Below, piece by piece: positions 22,952-33,974 of a stretch of DNA of 64,000 nt. This DNA comes from Rhipicephalus microplus (lineage: Eukaryota > Arthropoda > Arachnida > Ixodida > Ixodidae). The notes beneath the pieces were generated by a model. It searched no databases. It was given only the letters and a program-made list of their open reading frames with translations, and had not been told where the DNA came from. The translations under genes and the position numbers were made by a program. Location of the stretch: the NCBI RefSeq assembly GCF_043290135.1, contig NC_134710.1, forward strand, positions 280,435,776 through 280,499,775, written 5' to 3'. The stretch's first letter is position 1, and each line of letters begins with the position of its first letter.

Positions 22952-25065
22952 TCAGATGGTGATGTCACCGAACTTCTGGTTCCAGCGCTAATTCAATTCT
23001 ACGCTCTTTGACGACATGCTGCAGGGGACTTTCTTGAGTGAGGTTATGAAATCCTCGAGTGTTATGTTTTACATCTTTTGCGGGTTGACGCACCGAAATT
23101 GCTCAGGATCGACCTTTCCTAAAGGACCCAGAGCTGCGTCTTTGGCTGGCGTCATTAGGTCACTTCCCAAGTAGCCACTGGTAGCCTTTGGCAGGTGCCT
23201 GAGCTTGTCTATTAACAATGGTCTCTTTTGCTTCCTGAGCACCTTTTCCAGAAGCACTAGCCACTTTTTCTCCTCAGACAGAGTCACGTAGACCCGCTTC
23301 GTGAACCGCCTGAGAGCAGCGTTGTCGAGCAGTTCAGACCTGTTCGTGGCCCCCATGACAAGATTCCGCTCCTCACTCTCTGTGTGCAGCCCATCGAACT
23401 TTACGAGGAACACTGTCTTCAGCCTCCGCGTAGCTTCATGCTCATTGTCCTTCTTCTCGCTCAGCATACAGTCAACCTGGTCAATGTATTTCAAAGTTAG
23501 CGACGCTGCACTGATGATCAAGAACGTAGAGTGGGATTCATGGGCGACTGCCTTGGCCAGCATTGTCTTCCCGTTCTGGTGGCTAAAAGAGCAACAAGCC
23601 CTTGTGCGGCGCTCTTAGAACTGTGAACAGCTCTTGCCTGTCTGTGGCCAGGACCGCCATTTCTCTGGGTGCTTGCTTAGTCACTTCTTGGTCAGCAATG
23701 TCCCTGAAAAGCACCTTAAGCCAACCGTCTACGATCTCGTCGAGGCTCATGTGGGCGAGTGACGAGTTTACGCCCTTTAGAGTCGAAACCCGCCATCCTT
23801 CGCTACCACCAGAAAAGGATCCTTCTCTGGAGCCGGGCCCCGCTGCTGCAGCAGGTGTCTGCCGACCCTTGGGCTGTTGTGCGTTTGGTTGCAGCTGGTT
23901 AGCGTTGGTTCAGCTTGATTGGCAGCGGGTCGAGAAGCCCGTGATGGGGACTTGGCCGTCCTCCAAGCACCTCCGACCGTTGTGTTCCGGGGTATTGTAC
24001 CGGCCCTTGGAGCGACTGCCTGCGTCGCCACTCGTGGCTGCGATGCCGTTGCAGCCTGCTTCCTCAGTGTAACACTTGAACCCTGCGACAGAGGCGTGGC
24101 AGGCAGCACCGATGCCTGTCATTCACTTGGCAGCCAAGACGGCAATTCTCAGCCATCTTTAGCCATGAAGGACCGTCCAGTTTCGCGGTTGCGTCGTGGC
24201 CGGGCGCCGCTTTTCAGCCATGCTCGGCACTTCTGGGTGGCCTGAGGCCAGGCAACGCCTGCATGCCAGGACAAGCCATCAACGAGGTGCTTTATCTTGA
24301 CTATACTCTCTAAGAAGTTGAGCCTCTCCTTGGCGATTCCGAGGTACACCTTCATCTTGTCAGTAAGCCCGTGCGCTCGTTCCCATGTAGGACCTTTTTC
24401 TTGAGAGAAGTCCATGGCGACGCTTTTCTGTAGTTCCTCGATACCCTTGCGGTAGAGGTCGATGGCCAACTCCTTCAGATTGTCATTCTCCCTGTCATAC
24501 TTCAGCACCTTGAAGATGAAGTGGAAGGCCGGCTTATGGTGTTTCTGTCGTATGAGCAGGTTCACGTGAGGGTTCCCGCTAGGCGCCGACATTGCTTCGG
24601 AACTGCCACAAGTCACCGGGAGGTGGCTGTAGTAGCACTATTCGTGGCGAGCGCTAGGGACACCGCGGAAAACGAACACCACCCTGGTGAACTCACTAGT
24701 GCAGAACCATCACAGCAGCCAGCACACGACGAACATCGGGTAGATCGCGTATCCGCCGACGGTCCTCAGCGTGCGTGGCCGAGCAGCGTTGTCGTCGGCG
24801 CCGGAGCAGTCGTACGGCGCGTTCTCCAGCGGGGCGACGCTAGCGGCCATCTGCACGTAGCCATACCATTCGACTAATATGTCGAGCTCGTGCGCACGTT
24901 TTTTCGGCTTCACTTTTCGAAGAGCATGTTACTTCCATGATGATGATGGCCTGCGGTTTGCGACTGGCGAAACAGTTGTGCCATCGGGCCTTCGGCAGCT
25001 TCAAAAACGTGTTGAACCTCGGTCCATACTTCTGTCGTAGTATCTGTGATGCAGCGTCACCTGAA
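22952..25065 (-). pseudogene. SPAST-like: Processed pseudogene of spastin (AAA ATPase, microtubule severing)
   Basis: Spastin severs microtubules. It has an N-terminal hydrophobic segment, an MIT domain, a linker and an AAA ATPase domain, and all appear here in order without introns. The hydrophobic stretch 'YAIYPMFVVCWLL' is near 24,712-24,750. The MIT domain ('FIFKVLKYDREN' to 'YLGIAKERLNFLES') spans about 24,310-24,530. The linker is 23,780-24,290, the pre-AAA segment ('LDEIVDG', 'ELFTVLRAP') about 23,610-23,750, and the AAA core 23,070-23,600. The last residues ('RWNQKFGDITI') end at a stop at 22,952. Damage includes a stop where the Walker A Gly should begin (about 23,583), a 2 bp loss in Walker A, and an in-frame loss of about 24 codons between 'SLTLKY' and 'IDQVD'. 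Further stops lie at 23,066 and in the C-terminus. The absence of introns marks a retrocopy. Confidence 0.92.
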
Positions 25066-25591
25066 ATATGTAAAAAAAAATACGGAGTTGTGTTCGCAAA
25101 AATGAAACAATGAAATTATACAGCAGAAACTATATATATCAATGTATATTACTTAAAAAGAATTATTCTAGGACTAATTTCATTATAAAATTCTATTTAT
25201 TGTGAATATAGCTACGAAGAACGCTTCATCACGAAGGAATATGAACGCAGGTGCCACCAGAAAACCGATTTTATTGAAGGCGGGATCTCAGGCATATATA
25301 TTCATAAGGAGCGTAGGTACCATTTTCGACGTAAAATGGAACGCTGATAACAGAAAATTACGCAGCTGCTTTGATGCTGTCTGTTTGCTATACTCTATCG
25401 AAACTTGTAACATTGCACCTACGCAGCTTGTAGCTGTATGTACATACCGGGAGGAATGTTGTGAATTTAAGGCCTTGTTTTATTTGTTAGCGTAAAGCCA
25501 GGCTTGCGCGAAACGTGCAGCAAAGTCAGAGCAAAACCTTTAGGAGCCTTTTCTAAGCACTCATTGGGTAAACACTGCAAGCACACTCGCC

Positions 25592-25673
25592 GGGTTCCGC
25601 AACCATCCACTACGGCGTCTCATAATCATATGGTGGTTTGGGGACGTTAAACCCCACATATCAATCATTCATT
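25592..25673 (+). mobile_element. 5'-truncated tick SINE tail inside LINE block A
   Basis: Only the tail of the SINE is present ('ccactacggcgtct', 'gacgttaaaccccacata', 'tcaatcattcatt'). It is bracketed by 'cactcgcc' at 25,584-25,591 and 25,674-25,681, a likely short target duplication. The paralogous position in the second tandem unit (about 26,130) has no insert. Confidence 0.8.
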
Positions 25674-26839
25674 CACTCGCCAAGTACTCACTATGGCAAT
25701 ATTATTTTTTTTGGTAGTCGAGCAGCATTCGCTATGCTTATTTTCGTACTTAATTATGAAGCGTTCTTTCCGCTAAAAGTTGCAAATAGTTTTTTGCAAA
25801 TTATTCATGCAGTGGCTGACGACGATGAAGAAATATGCCTGAAGTGGGTATGCGCGACAGTTGTTAGGTGATCAAAAAGAAGCTTTTGTAATGGGTATGG
25901 GTATTGGACGACTCACTTGTTACGCTATTCGCATTTGGTGACACCTGGTTTTTCCTTTCCCGTTCTAAAACGCTTTAATACTCATAATAACGCGATTCTT
26001 TTCCCGGAATAGAGCGTGCCTAACAAAAGTTTGCTAACAAGTTCCAAGCTGAGACAGAGCAAAGCCAGAAGAGCGGGCTTTCAGAGCCTTTTCTAAACAC
26101 TCATTGTGTAACTGCTGTGCAGACTCGCTGGATACACACTATGGCATTATTAGGAATAATTTCTGTCTAGTATTGCTGCATTCGCATTGCTTTTTTGTCA
26201 TTTTATTATGAAGTGTTGTATCCGCTAAGCAATTTCAAATAAATTTGTGCCAATTGTTCTTTCAGTGGCAAACGATAATGAAATATGCTTAAAATGGGTA
26301 TGCGCCCTAGTTCTTAGGTGATCAAAAACAAGCTTTTCTAATAGGGTGGGGCATTGGACGACCCACTCGCTATGCTATATGCATTGTGGGATGCCTGGTT
26401 TTTCCTTTGCTGTTATGAAACGCTTTAATACTCATAATAACAAGATTCTCTTTCCGACATTGAGCGTGCCCAGGACAAGTTTGCGAACAAGTCTCAAGCC
26501 CCGGCATGGCTATATGAATTTGAGTGTGAGGCCCCTACTCGCTATATAGCCGTTATTGCTTACGCCAAAAAGAACTCCAGGGGCACGACGCTTTAGGTTA
26601 CAGAGGTGTCCGTGTTCGATCTCGCAATACTCGTATTTTGCAATCAAGGAAGCCCACACGTAAAGAATTTTTTGATATTTTATCGCAACGCTAAAATCAA
26701 GTTTCTACAAGACCTTTACTTAAGTGGATTATACGTCAATAATTGCACTGTAATTATGCCACAATTGGAATCTTATTACAAAGATGTGTTCATCGTCTTT
26801 CCTCAAAACGAAAACATAGAGAGGGTGACGTAGTTTTTG

Positions 26840-27660
26840 TCATTTGTCACTTTTTTAACTGACAAAGAATGTGAACCTATCAATGAGCCATTCACTAAAC
26901 AAGAAATAGAACTTGCCGTTTAACAGTTACCACTGCCGAAACCGCAAGGACCTGGTGGAGTGTCTGACGAGTTTTGCAGAACAATAATATCAGTACTCTG
27001 CCCTGCACTGTTTGACATTATCACACTGAGTTTGAATGTGGAGACGCTTCCTCGCTCTTTTACTGAAAGCAACACTGTTCTAATCTCAAAGTGCTCAGAT
27101 GGAAAAAACCTTCGTCACATTGATGACTACAGACCAATTACATTGTGCAATGTTGTCTACAAAATGTTTGCAGAGGTACTTTCTAACAGACTTCAATTTT
27201 CAATGTCACAACATATTGGTGCCCATCCCACGTATCAATGCAGAGTAATATACACATTTCTCGCACAGTATTGGAACATTGTTCACACTCCTATGAACAA
27301 CTGGCAATACTACAACTAGACTTCCCGAAAGCCTTTGATCGGGCTCACCATTCTTTTCTGTTTTCTCTTTTCGAACATGCCAAGATGTGATCTACAATAT
27401 TTAAAGTTGTGAAACTGTGCTACGATGAATGTTCAACACGTTTATTGTTCATGGCTATCTTTTCAAACCCGTGTTTCTTGACTCGTCTGTGAAAGAAGGC
27501 TGTTCACGGTCGCCGATGCTTTTTGCGCTTTACTTTGAGCCACTGCGCGTAAGTCTGTGTGATTGATATAACAACGTCCGTGGTTCCAGTTCTTATGGGA
27601 ATCAAGTAAAGTCATTAGTGTATGCAGATGACCAACTTTCGTTTTCACAGATTTTTCCAG
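26840..27660 (+). pseudogene. Reverse transcriptase remnant of LINE block A
   Basis: RT motifs follow in order across several frames. A thumb-proximal 'LPKPQGPGGVSDEF' spans about 26,930-26,970. It is followed by 'DDYRPITLCNVVYK' (27,121-27,162), 'FPKAFDRAHHSF' (about 27,323-27,358) with the first catalytic Asp position altered by context, 'VKEGCSRSPMLFALYFEPL' (27,489-27,545) and the catalytic box YADD (27,621-27,632). Frames are broken at about 27,320 and again before 27,480. Copy A is the only one of the three that keeps YADD. Confidence 0.85.
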
Positions 27661-29014
27661 TATGAAATTGGTAATGTCGCAATCAGATAATTAGGAAAAA
27701 TTTCAAGGGCTCAAATGAACTTTACTAAAAGCTTGAGACTGTGGTTTGGCTCATGTACAAATAAACCAACCCATTATCAGAGTATAGAGTAGTCTTGTGT
27801 TCCGCAAAATTCCTAGGCATTCAATTAAATGCATGTCGATCAAGTACACATTATTAGAAATAGCTTGTACTGACGCTAAACGCTTGGCTCTGACGTTTAT
27901 TATTCATAACCTCTCCATCCTTGGCAGAACTAAAGCATGCGATCTCTTTCTGGCTGCAAACTATTTCACGTACTGCAAATAGTTTGTATTTCCAGGCTGT
28001 ACAAACAAACAATTTGCCGTACATTTGCAACATTTATTTCGTTATCAACCTATAAACCGATTAGGCGAGAAAATATTTTTAGACCCGTCTGTGCAGGTAG
28101 TCTAGTATACCTCATTATTAGACAACTGGTGTGGCGCTTTTCCTATTTGCGTGGCCGTAATTATTTATTTATTCGAACATTCTTGCAAGTGATTTTCGCA
28201 GATGTTTTACTAAATATAGTGGTACCGACCACTTTCTCATCACTTCGCTATATTCAAGGGTTCGTGCGTGAAGTATGCGAATCAGTACGTTTTCTGACAA
28301 ATTTTCCAATGAGTACTTGTTCTCTAGCTCAAGACAAGACCTCTACTATGCTGTACTGGGTGCGCTCTTTCTGGCCCCACTTTACCGCTCAATATATATG
28401 GGACGCTCTGGTCAGCACGCAGTAGTACGTTTAACTAAAATACCTAATTCACCAACAAGCAAGAAATATTTGACAAAGTGCATACAAAAACAAAACCTGT
28501 AAAAGCCTGGTTAAACATAAAAGGTATATTTGTAATACCTGCCACCTCTGCGAAGTTCCAGAAAGAATAGAACATTGCTTTATTATTTGTAAGGACGCAA
28601 TTATATTCTGAGACGTGCTGCAGAAGCCTTTGAAAATGTCTCGATACAAATTCTCATAGCATCCGTTACCTCGTACCACCCAAATGCATTGACACGCCAG
28701 TAGACATGCTGTTGTTAAGGGGCATGCAGAGTTTATGAAAAACTTGCAAGTAGTATAAGTATGTGGAACCAAGGGTGTCATCGCAATGCCACTTTGTGCA
28801 AATGACTGTGTGGATAAGAGACTTTTATGACCAACTGCAATTTCAGCCGGACTGGTATGCTGAGTTCATGAAGTGAGCTACTCAAATACCGCCTTAAACA
28901 TTGTCTTGTGTGATATTTACTTTGTAACGTTCATTGTACATATTTCGACTTGACCCTTAATATGTTGTAAGGTATATATATATACGTAAGCCACATTTCT
29001 GTTAAATACCATGC

Positions 29015-29400
29015 AAGAAAAAAAACGGCATAAAAACGCAACAAAGCAGCGAAAAAAAAGCGAGCCTACAATCGAGCCTCAATGTGTCCTCAGTACTAGT
29101 TTTTTTTTATTTCAAGATAGTGGCTTCGGACAACGGCAACAACGGTGGACAACTACGACGCCGCACATCGTATTACAGCTTTCGCTGTAAAAGTACAAAT
29201 GAGGACTAACACACGCTTATGCCAGAATTGTATAGGGGATGTCATTGAATTCATTCTAATGTTATTGCGAAGAAAGAAAAATGGACTGAAAAGAAATCTT
29301 GACGCCTGTTCGAACACTGCCGTTGGCAACTTATGTTTTAGTCAACTTCTTTCTTCCCACCTGCATTACACTTACAAGTAATGACATCGCCCATACTTTC
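29015..29400 (+). repeat. tRNA-Gly-like/SINE-like 3' flank of LINE block A
   Basis: It follows the A-rich LINE end. The tRNA-like part is badly decayed here ('cggcataaaaacgcaac...cctacaatcgagcc', with 'atcgagcctcaatgtgtcct' intact). The intact versions are at 40,038-40,100 (copy B) and 58,790-58,850 (copy C). The block then continues 'acaactacgacgccgcac' and 'gtaaaagtacaaatgaggac', shared with the other two copies. Confidence 0.6.
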
Positions 29401-30059
29401 TCTAGGATTAGGGTTTGGTAATTCTCAAAAATAATATACGCATATCTGTGGTTCTGCCATCAATAAAAGTATTGATGTATTTGTGCATGTTGCGCCTTCC
29501 TTCCTCTAATTGTGCCATTTCGAGCTTGTGCCCCTCCACCAACGAATTCGAGTTTGCGAAATTAGAGAACTTTTGATAATATAATCGACACTGAATACGA
29601 TACTAGACCGTGGTGATTTAATGTTTGCTTTTATATCATGAAGGCAGTTCCTTTCTGTTGCAGCATTATGAAAAGTTCAATATCTAATTGTGCCCAATTG
29701 GCAAAAGTTTTCAGGTAGCGTTTTCATTATGCTTATTACGGAATATCTGAGACTTAGCGAACGTGTTGCACACTGATGTATTCGTGCTAAAGTGGTTATG
29801 CAGAAGGTCACGTAAGTGCAACTTCGCGAGAAACTCATGCCCAAGACTGTTTATCGATGTTCGTCCTTCAAAACTGTTAAAGAGTATATTTAGTTAGCAC
29901 TCTGACCCGTCACGGTTAACAGAAGAATACACATGTTCTCTCGTTGTTTTATTCTTCGACCATAACTCTAAGCAGATACCATTGACGGCTAGGCCTAGTA
30001 TCACTTTAGTTCTTTTATAGCTCCTTTATGTGCTCAGCAATGGGCGTGCTCTTTCTCAG

Positions 30060-30650
30060 CGCCATTGATAAATCACCGTACTGATGAAGATTCTTTTCTT
30101 TCCAATGGTATGAATGCAAAATCGTGCCATGGTAACCTGATGGGCATGACCTTCCCATTGCTGTGCCTAAACATTAGCGGCACTTTGCCCTTACCGAACT
30201 TCACAACACCCCACAACTGGACACCTTGGCGTGTGTGTCTCACTAACGAACGCATACGGTGCCATTTCTTCTAGTCAGGCCTTGTTCGCTCAGTACGGTG
30301 ATGCTTTGCCTTGTGTGATTTATGCCAACGTCGAAAAGCACCGTTACTCCTGCCCGCTGGCCTTCTTCAACTAATTGACATGCCCGCAGAAACAGTTTAC
30401 CGTGTTGGGTGAGACCTGTTTGGTCCAGTTCCCACATTAACTTTGGGAAAAAATGCATTGCCATGAATTTACATTTTGCTACACGCTATGCTATTACAAA
30501 AAATATACCGACAAGCTGTGCAACCGACGTTGCTGACTTCTTGGTACGGGACGTTATATTGGATAATGGTGCCCGGAGACAACCCCTCACAGACCGTGGA
30601 TGTAGTTTTTATCCCAAGTCATAGCTGATATCCTGAATTCTTGAATTTTT
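30060..30650 (+). pseudogene. Ty3/gypsy integrase fragment, copy 1
   Basis: The plus strand carries the zinc-binding end 'CDLCQRRKAP' (about 30,315-30,345), 'PAGLLQLIDMPAETVYRVG' (about 30,352-30,408), 'DLFGPVPTLTLGKKC' (about 30,413-30,458), 'FATRYAITKNIPTSCATDV' (about 30,475-30,530) and 'LTDRGCSFYPKS' (to 30,622). These are the N-terminal zinc region and catalytic core start of a gypsy integrase. Upstream 'SGLVRSVR' belongs to the same domain. Frameshifts and stops break it, and no LTRs were found next to it. The tempting minus-strand frames here are shadows. Confidence 0.85.
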
Positions 30651-30684
30651 GAGTCATAGCTGATATCCTGATATCCTCAATATA

Positions 30685-31350
30685 CTGATACATCCCACAT
30701 AAACTGGTAATACACAACAGAGAACACCGAAACGACACAACATAGATAGCGTACGTGCACAAGTAGGCTGAGGCACGTTATGCACGCGTGTCCTTGCTTA
30801 CGCATGTTGTTCTTGGTGCATATATTTCATGTGATTCTCTAGCCCTGATATTGTACAGAACATGGGAGGAATGAGGCTCGCGATGGCTACATGGGACGAA
30901 AGGCAAGCGATTCGTGCTTGCTTCTTCATGTCATGCTTTGGTGGCAAACCAATTTGAACCGTGGTAGAATGCTTTTTAATGGGCACGCAAGAACTTCTAG
31001 TGTGTAACTAAAACTTATTATGTCAACAAGAGAGGGACGCTTAAAAATTAAATTACAAACAATACAAAAGCCGCGTGCACATCACATTTTTTACCTGAAG
31101 GTGCTGCAGCAGATAGGTTACAATGTCAAAGAAAATACACCTTCGTTGACGCAACACACTTCGTTCTCTTTATAAGCCATTTCATTCTGTCATGAAACTT
31201 AAAAAAAATTATTAGAAAAATTACATCTGATACGGCATTTTAAAATCTCAATTGCCTTTGCGCGAAGAGAACTGTTTAGGTACACTCATTTTCGAATGTG
31301 AGTCTTACCATGAAATGCTTGGGATAAGAGCTTTCCCCGAAGTTTAATTC
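30685..31350 (-). repeat. Dispersed repeat Y, copy 2
   Basis: Reverse-complement partner of 11,505-12,195 over its full length, with shared strings such as 'ctgctgcagcaccttc' and 'aatgtgatgtgcacgcgg' in reverse. It begins within about 40 bp of the gypsy integrase fragment. Confidence 0.75.
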
Positions 31351-32423
31351 GACTCAATGATCGCAATCCCCAACAGTAAATGTCCTCCTCCTCGACTAGC
31401 TTTTACACTAGCTAAGGAGGGAAGATGTTTCAGGTTCGGAATGGTACCCTCGATGACTCAACTGCACGGTGGCAGTGCGAAAGAAGAGCCGTACTCTGGT
31501 GAAGAGACGCTTTATTGCAGCCTCAGGCGTGTGTCCGAGTCCAAGCCCAAACCTCCGCTTTCTATTTCCCAATCAAACATCGTCTTTTTAACCCTCGGTT
31601 GAACAAAGGGTCTCGACAAGGGCCATTCACATGTGCGGGCTCGCATCGCCACAACCAATCGCGAAAACACTTTCATGACAGGCACTGCATTGGTAAGTAT
31701 GAAGTTATGAAGTACAACACGAGAAGAGATAGGTTCTCCGCGTGTCAATCTCTCTCTCATACCAGGCCGCCCTCCATCGGTAGCCTTTCTCACGCTCGAG
31801 CCCCGTCTGTTCTCTCATTAAATGTTGCTTCGTAGAAGCCTCCTTAAGAGCGGTGAGTACAACGTTGGGCTCTGTGCGCTTACCAAGTGTGCATGCGACA
31901 GTGAGGCGCCCCACCAACCTAACAACACCCGGTAATGACATATAGCAGGGGAGGATGAGCTCGTCTGCGAGTCGCCACTATGTCTCGGTCAGCTCAGTGG
32001 TTGCGTCCCTGCGTCATTCTTATTTACGCATGCCAACAATGACTTTTAAACTTGGATGGTGGCGCTTGGTCTGCTTCTTGCAAGACGCTCTTTCGAGCAA
32101 GCTTTCCCTTTCTAGTTCCGAACGGGGGTTACCTTGATGGCTCTTCTTGGGAACTGTGTGAACGAAGCAGTCTCCTTTCCTTCCCGTGCATGGGTCTTCC
32201 ACGTCTGTCTTCGCGGTACCTATTGCGTCATTAGTTGACGGGTCCTGAACTCCGCGCCCTGCATCAGCCGCATTTATTGTGCTACACACGACCCACCGCT
32301 AATGGTTGCGTCATAATAACTCGATCCTAGTTCATGTTTCATCTTGTTACAGCTGTCATCTTTGAGTAATGGGTTGGAACAAACCTTAAAGCCCTGTTAT
32401 GTATTGTTTCATATTTGTGACTC
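31351..32423. other. No gene recognised; possible solo LTR on the minus strand
   Basis: On the minus strand a stretch from about 31,926 to 31,424 begins 'tgttaggttgg', contains AATAAA (about 31,510) and ends 'ctgaaaca'. That is the TG...CA shape of an LTR. No target duplication and no matching second LTR were found, so this is only a possibility. The remainder shows nothing recognisable. Confidence 0.3.
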
Positions 32424-33207
32424 AAAGGGGCCCTGAAACAATTTTTTTGAGTAACCATGGAATTAATTCACTGGAAAAGCGTATTACCTCGCAAACTGAA
32501 CGCCGCAAAAATTTTAAGAACCTTCAGGTACGAGAGGAGTTACAAGGATTTGTCATACGCTGATTGATTGATTGATTTGTGGGGTTTAACGTCCCAAAAC
32601 CACCATATGATTATGAGAGACGCCGTAGTGGAGGGCTCCGGAAATTTTGACCACCTGGGGTTCTTTAACGTGCACCCAAATCTGAGCACACGGGCCTCGA
32701 CATTTCCGCCTCCATCGGAAATGCAGCCGCCGCAGCCGGGATATTTGTCACACGCTGCAATCATACTCTCTCTTCTCTCGTTCTAACGAAAGCACTGGAA
32801 GTAGAGCAGGGAGGGATTAAGGGGCAAACAAAAACTTCACTCGTACCTCGCTACCTTGAGATAGTTTTCATTTTTTTCTTCTTTGAATACGCGCCTTCTT
32901 TAGTGTGATCGCGCGCACACGCATGAATGGGTGACGGTCTCTGGCGGCGGCCTCTGTAACAACCGATCGCGCCAGGTTCAAATCAGCCAATAGCTGATAG
33001 ATGGGCTTATAATGAGTGATTTTTGGGCTTATTTTGTGATTTGTTGATTAAAGAGAAAGCTATTTTTAGCTGACTTTGATAATTATTTGTAAATTCTAGG
33101 CAACGTGCTGCACTATAATATTTACCTCCCTTGTTGTCGAGAGCCTCAACTACCAATCGACCACGTTTTCTCACCATACTTAAAAAGTGCCGCACGGCCC
33201 CTTTAAA
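32424..33207. mobile_element. MITE-like element with about 35 bp terminal inverted repeats
   Basis: The left end 'aaaggggccctgaaacaatt' and the right end, read in reverse, 'aaaggggccgtgcggcactt' share their outer bases and a following T-rich part ('ttttttgagtaacca' against 'tttttaagtatggtga'). The interior has no transposase frame. A SINE interrupts it at 32,563-32,742. A nonautonomous DNA transposon is the best reading. The target duplication is unclear. Confidence 0.55.
32563..32742 (-). mobile_element. 5'-truncated tick SINE with target duplication
   Basis: It contains the tail (TGAT)n and body of the tick SINE but stops before the tRNA-like head. The flanks 'atttgtcatacgctg' (32,548-32,562) and 'atttgtcacacgctg' (32,743-32,757) are a 15 bp target duplication with one mismatch. 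A truncated copy with a duplication is the signature of LINE-type target-primed insertion. Confidence 0.9.
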
Positions 33208-33974
33208 GACATATGACAAGGAATCTCGTACGGAACAAGTGTATTTAAGCATACGGTGAATGTATTTTAAATACACCGGTTATTGTAAACATGCTGGTGC
33301 CTGTGTCAAGCTTCGCTGCACAAAGTATAACGACTTGGCGACCTTCACCACCACTGAATCAAGAAGAATATTCCATGAGTGACCCTCCATGGTTTATCGT
33401 TCTTTCTCCAGCTACCAGCGGCTGACCAGAAAAACATGCTCGTCTTTTCTCACCGCTACACCCAGGTTTTCAGGACAGTTCTTCTGTTCCTTCAGGACAA
33501 TGGACAGCTGTCTGTAGAAAACAATTGCCCCGTCCTCGGCTATAGCCGCCACTCTTATTTTCTTACCCCTAAATTAATTCTCTTTTCTCATTCCCCTGCA
33601 AACGCTGAGACGTGTTTCCACTTAGAGCTGCAGGAATAGCGTCTTTTGTACTTCTCATGCTCTTTATTCTACCACTCGCAGCATGTCAGCTTTGTCTTCT
33701 CTGAACCTTATATTGTTTAGAAGTATCAATGTTGCCTTTTTTATGAGTAGCGGTTGTACACCACGCTCAAAAACAAAATTTGAGCTTGGATAGCGCTCAT
33801 ATAGGCGCCAATTGGAAAATAGGCATTTGTAGGCTCTTACAGGTATTTAGACGCGAACATCAGAAATAGGCGTTTATAGGCAGAATAAAAACGTCATAAA
33901 AGCCCTGCCTAACCTCTAATTCATGCTCATATAAAAATGGCAAGATAGAAACGTTAGGAACAAAATAGCTGTTT
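33208..33974. other. No gene recognised; small dispersed repeat near 33,765-33,880
   Basis: The plus frame at 33,379-33,639 has no recognisable domain. The segment at about 33,765-33,880 is the inverted match of 10,745-10,860 ('gcgctcatataggcgccaat'). Confidence 0.5.

Larger units (their letters stand above)
25085..30035 (+). mobile_element. LINE block copy A (non-LTR retrotransposon plus flanks)
   Basis: The block is homologous to 33,975-41,030 (direct) and 57,920-63,550 (inverted). In order it holds a noncoding 5' part with an internal tandem duplication (25,520-26,050 and 26,055-26,550), an RT region (26,840-27,660), a C-terminal region with a Cys/His motif ('CHLCEVPERIEHCFIICKDA', near 28,540-28,600), an A-rich end near 29,010 and a shared 3' flank to about 30,035. 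The RT wording 'DDYRPITLCNVVYKMFAEVL' and the C-terminal Cys/His motif fit the L1/Tx1 side of non-LTR elements. The clade is inference. Stops and frameshifts throughout make it inactive. Confidence 0.85.

Noticed and set aside
23602..24245. Plus-strand frames of 105-156 residues over the spastin locus
   Set aside because: Antisense to the spastin pseudogene, whose minus-strand domains are clear.
31424..31926. Solo LTR on the minus strand
   Set aside because: TG...CA ends and AATAAA are present, but no target duplication or partner was found. Kept only as a remark in the feature list.
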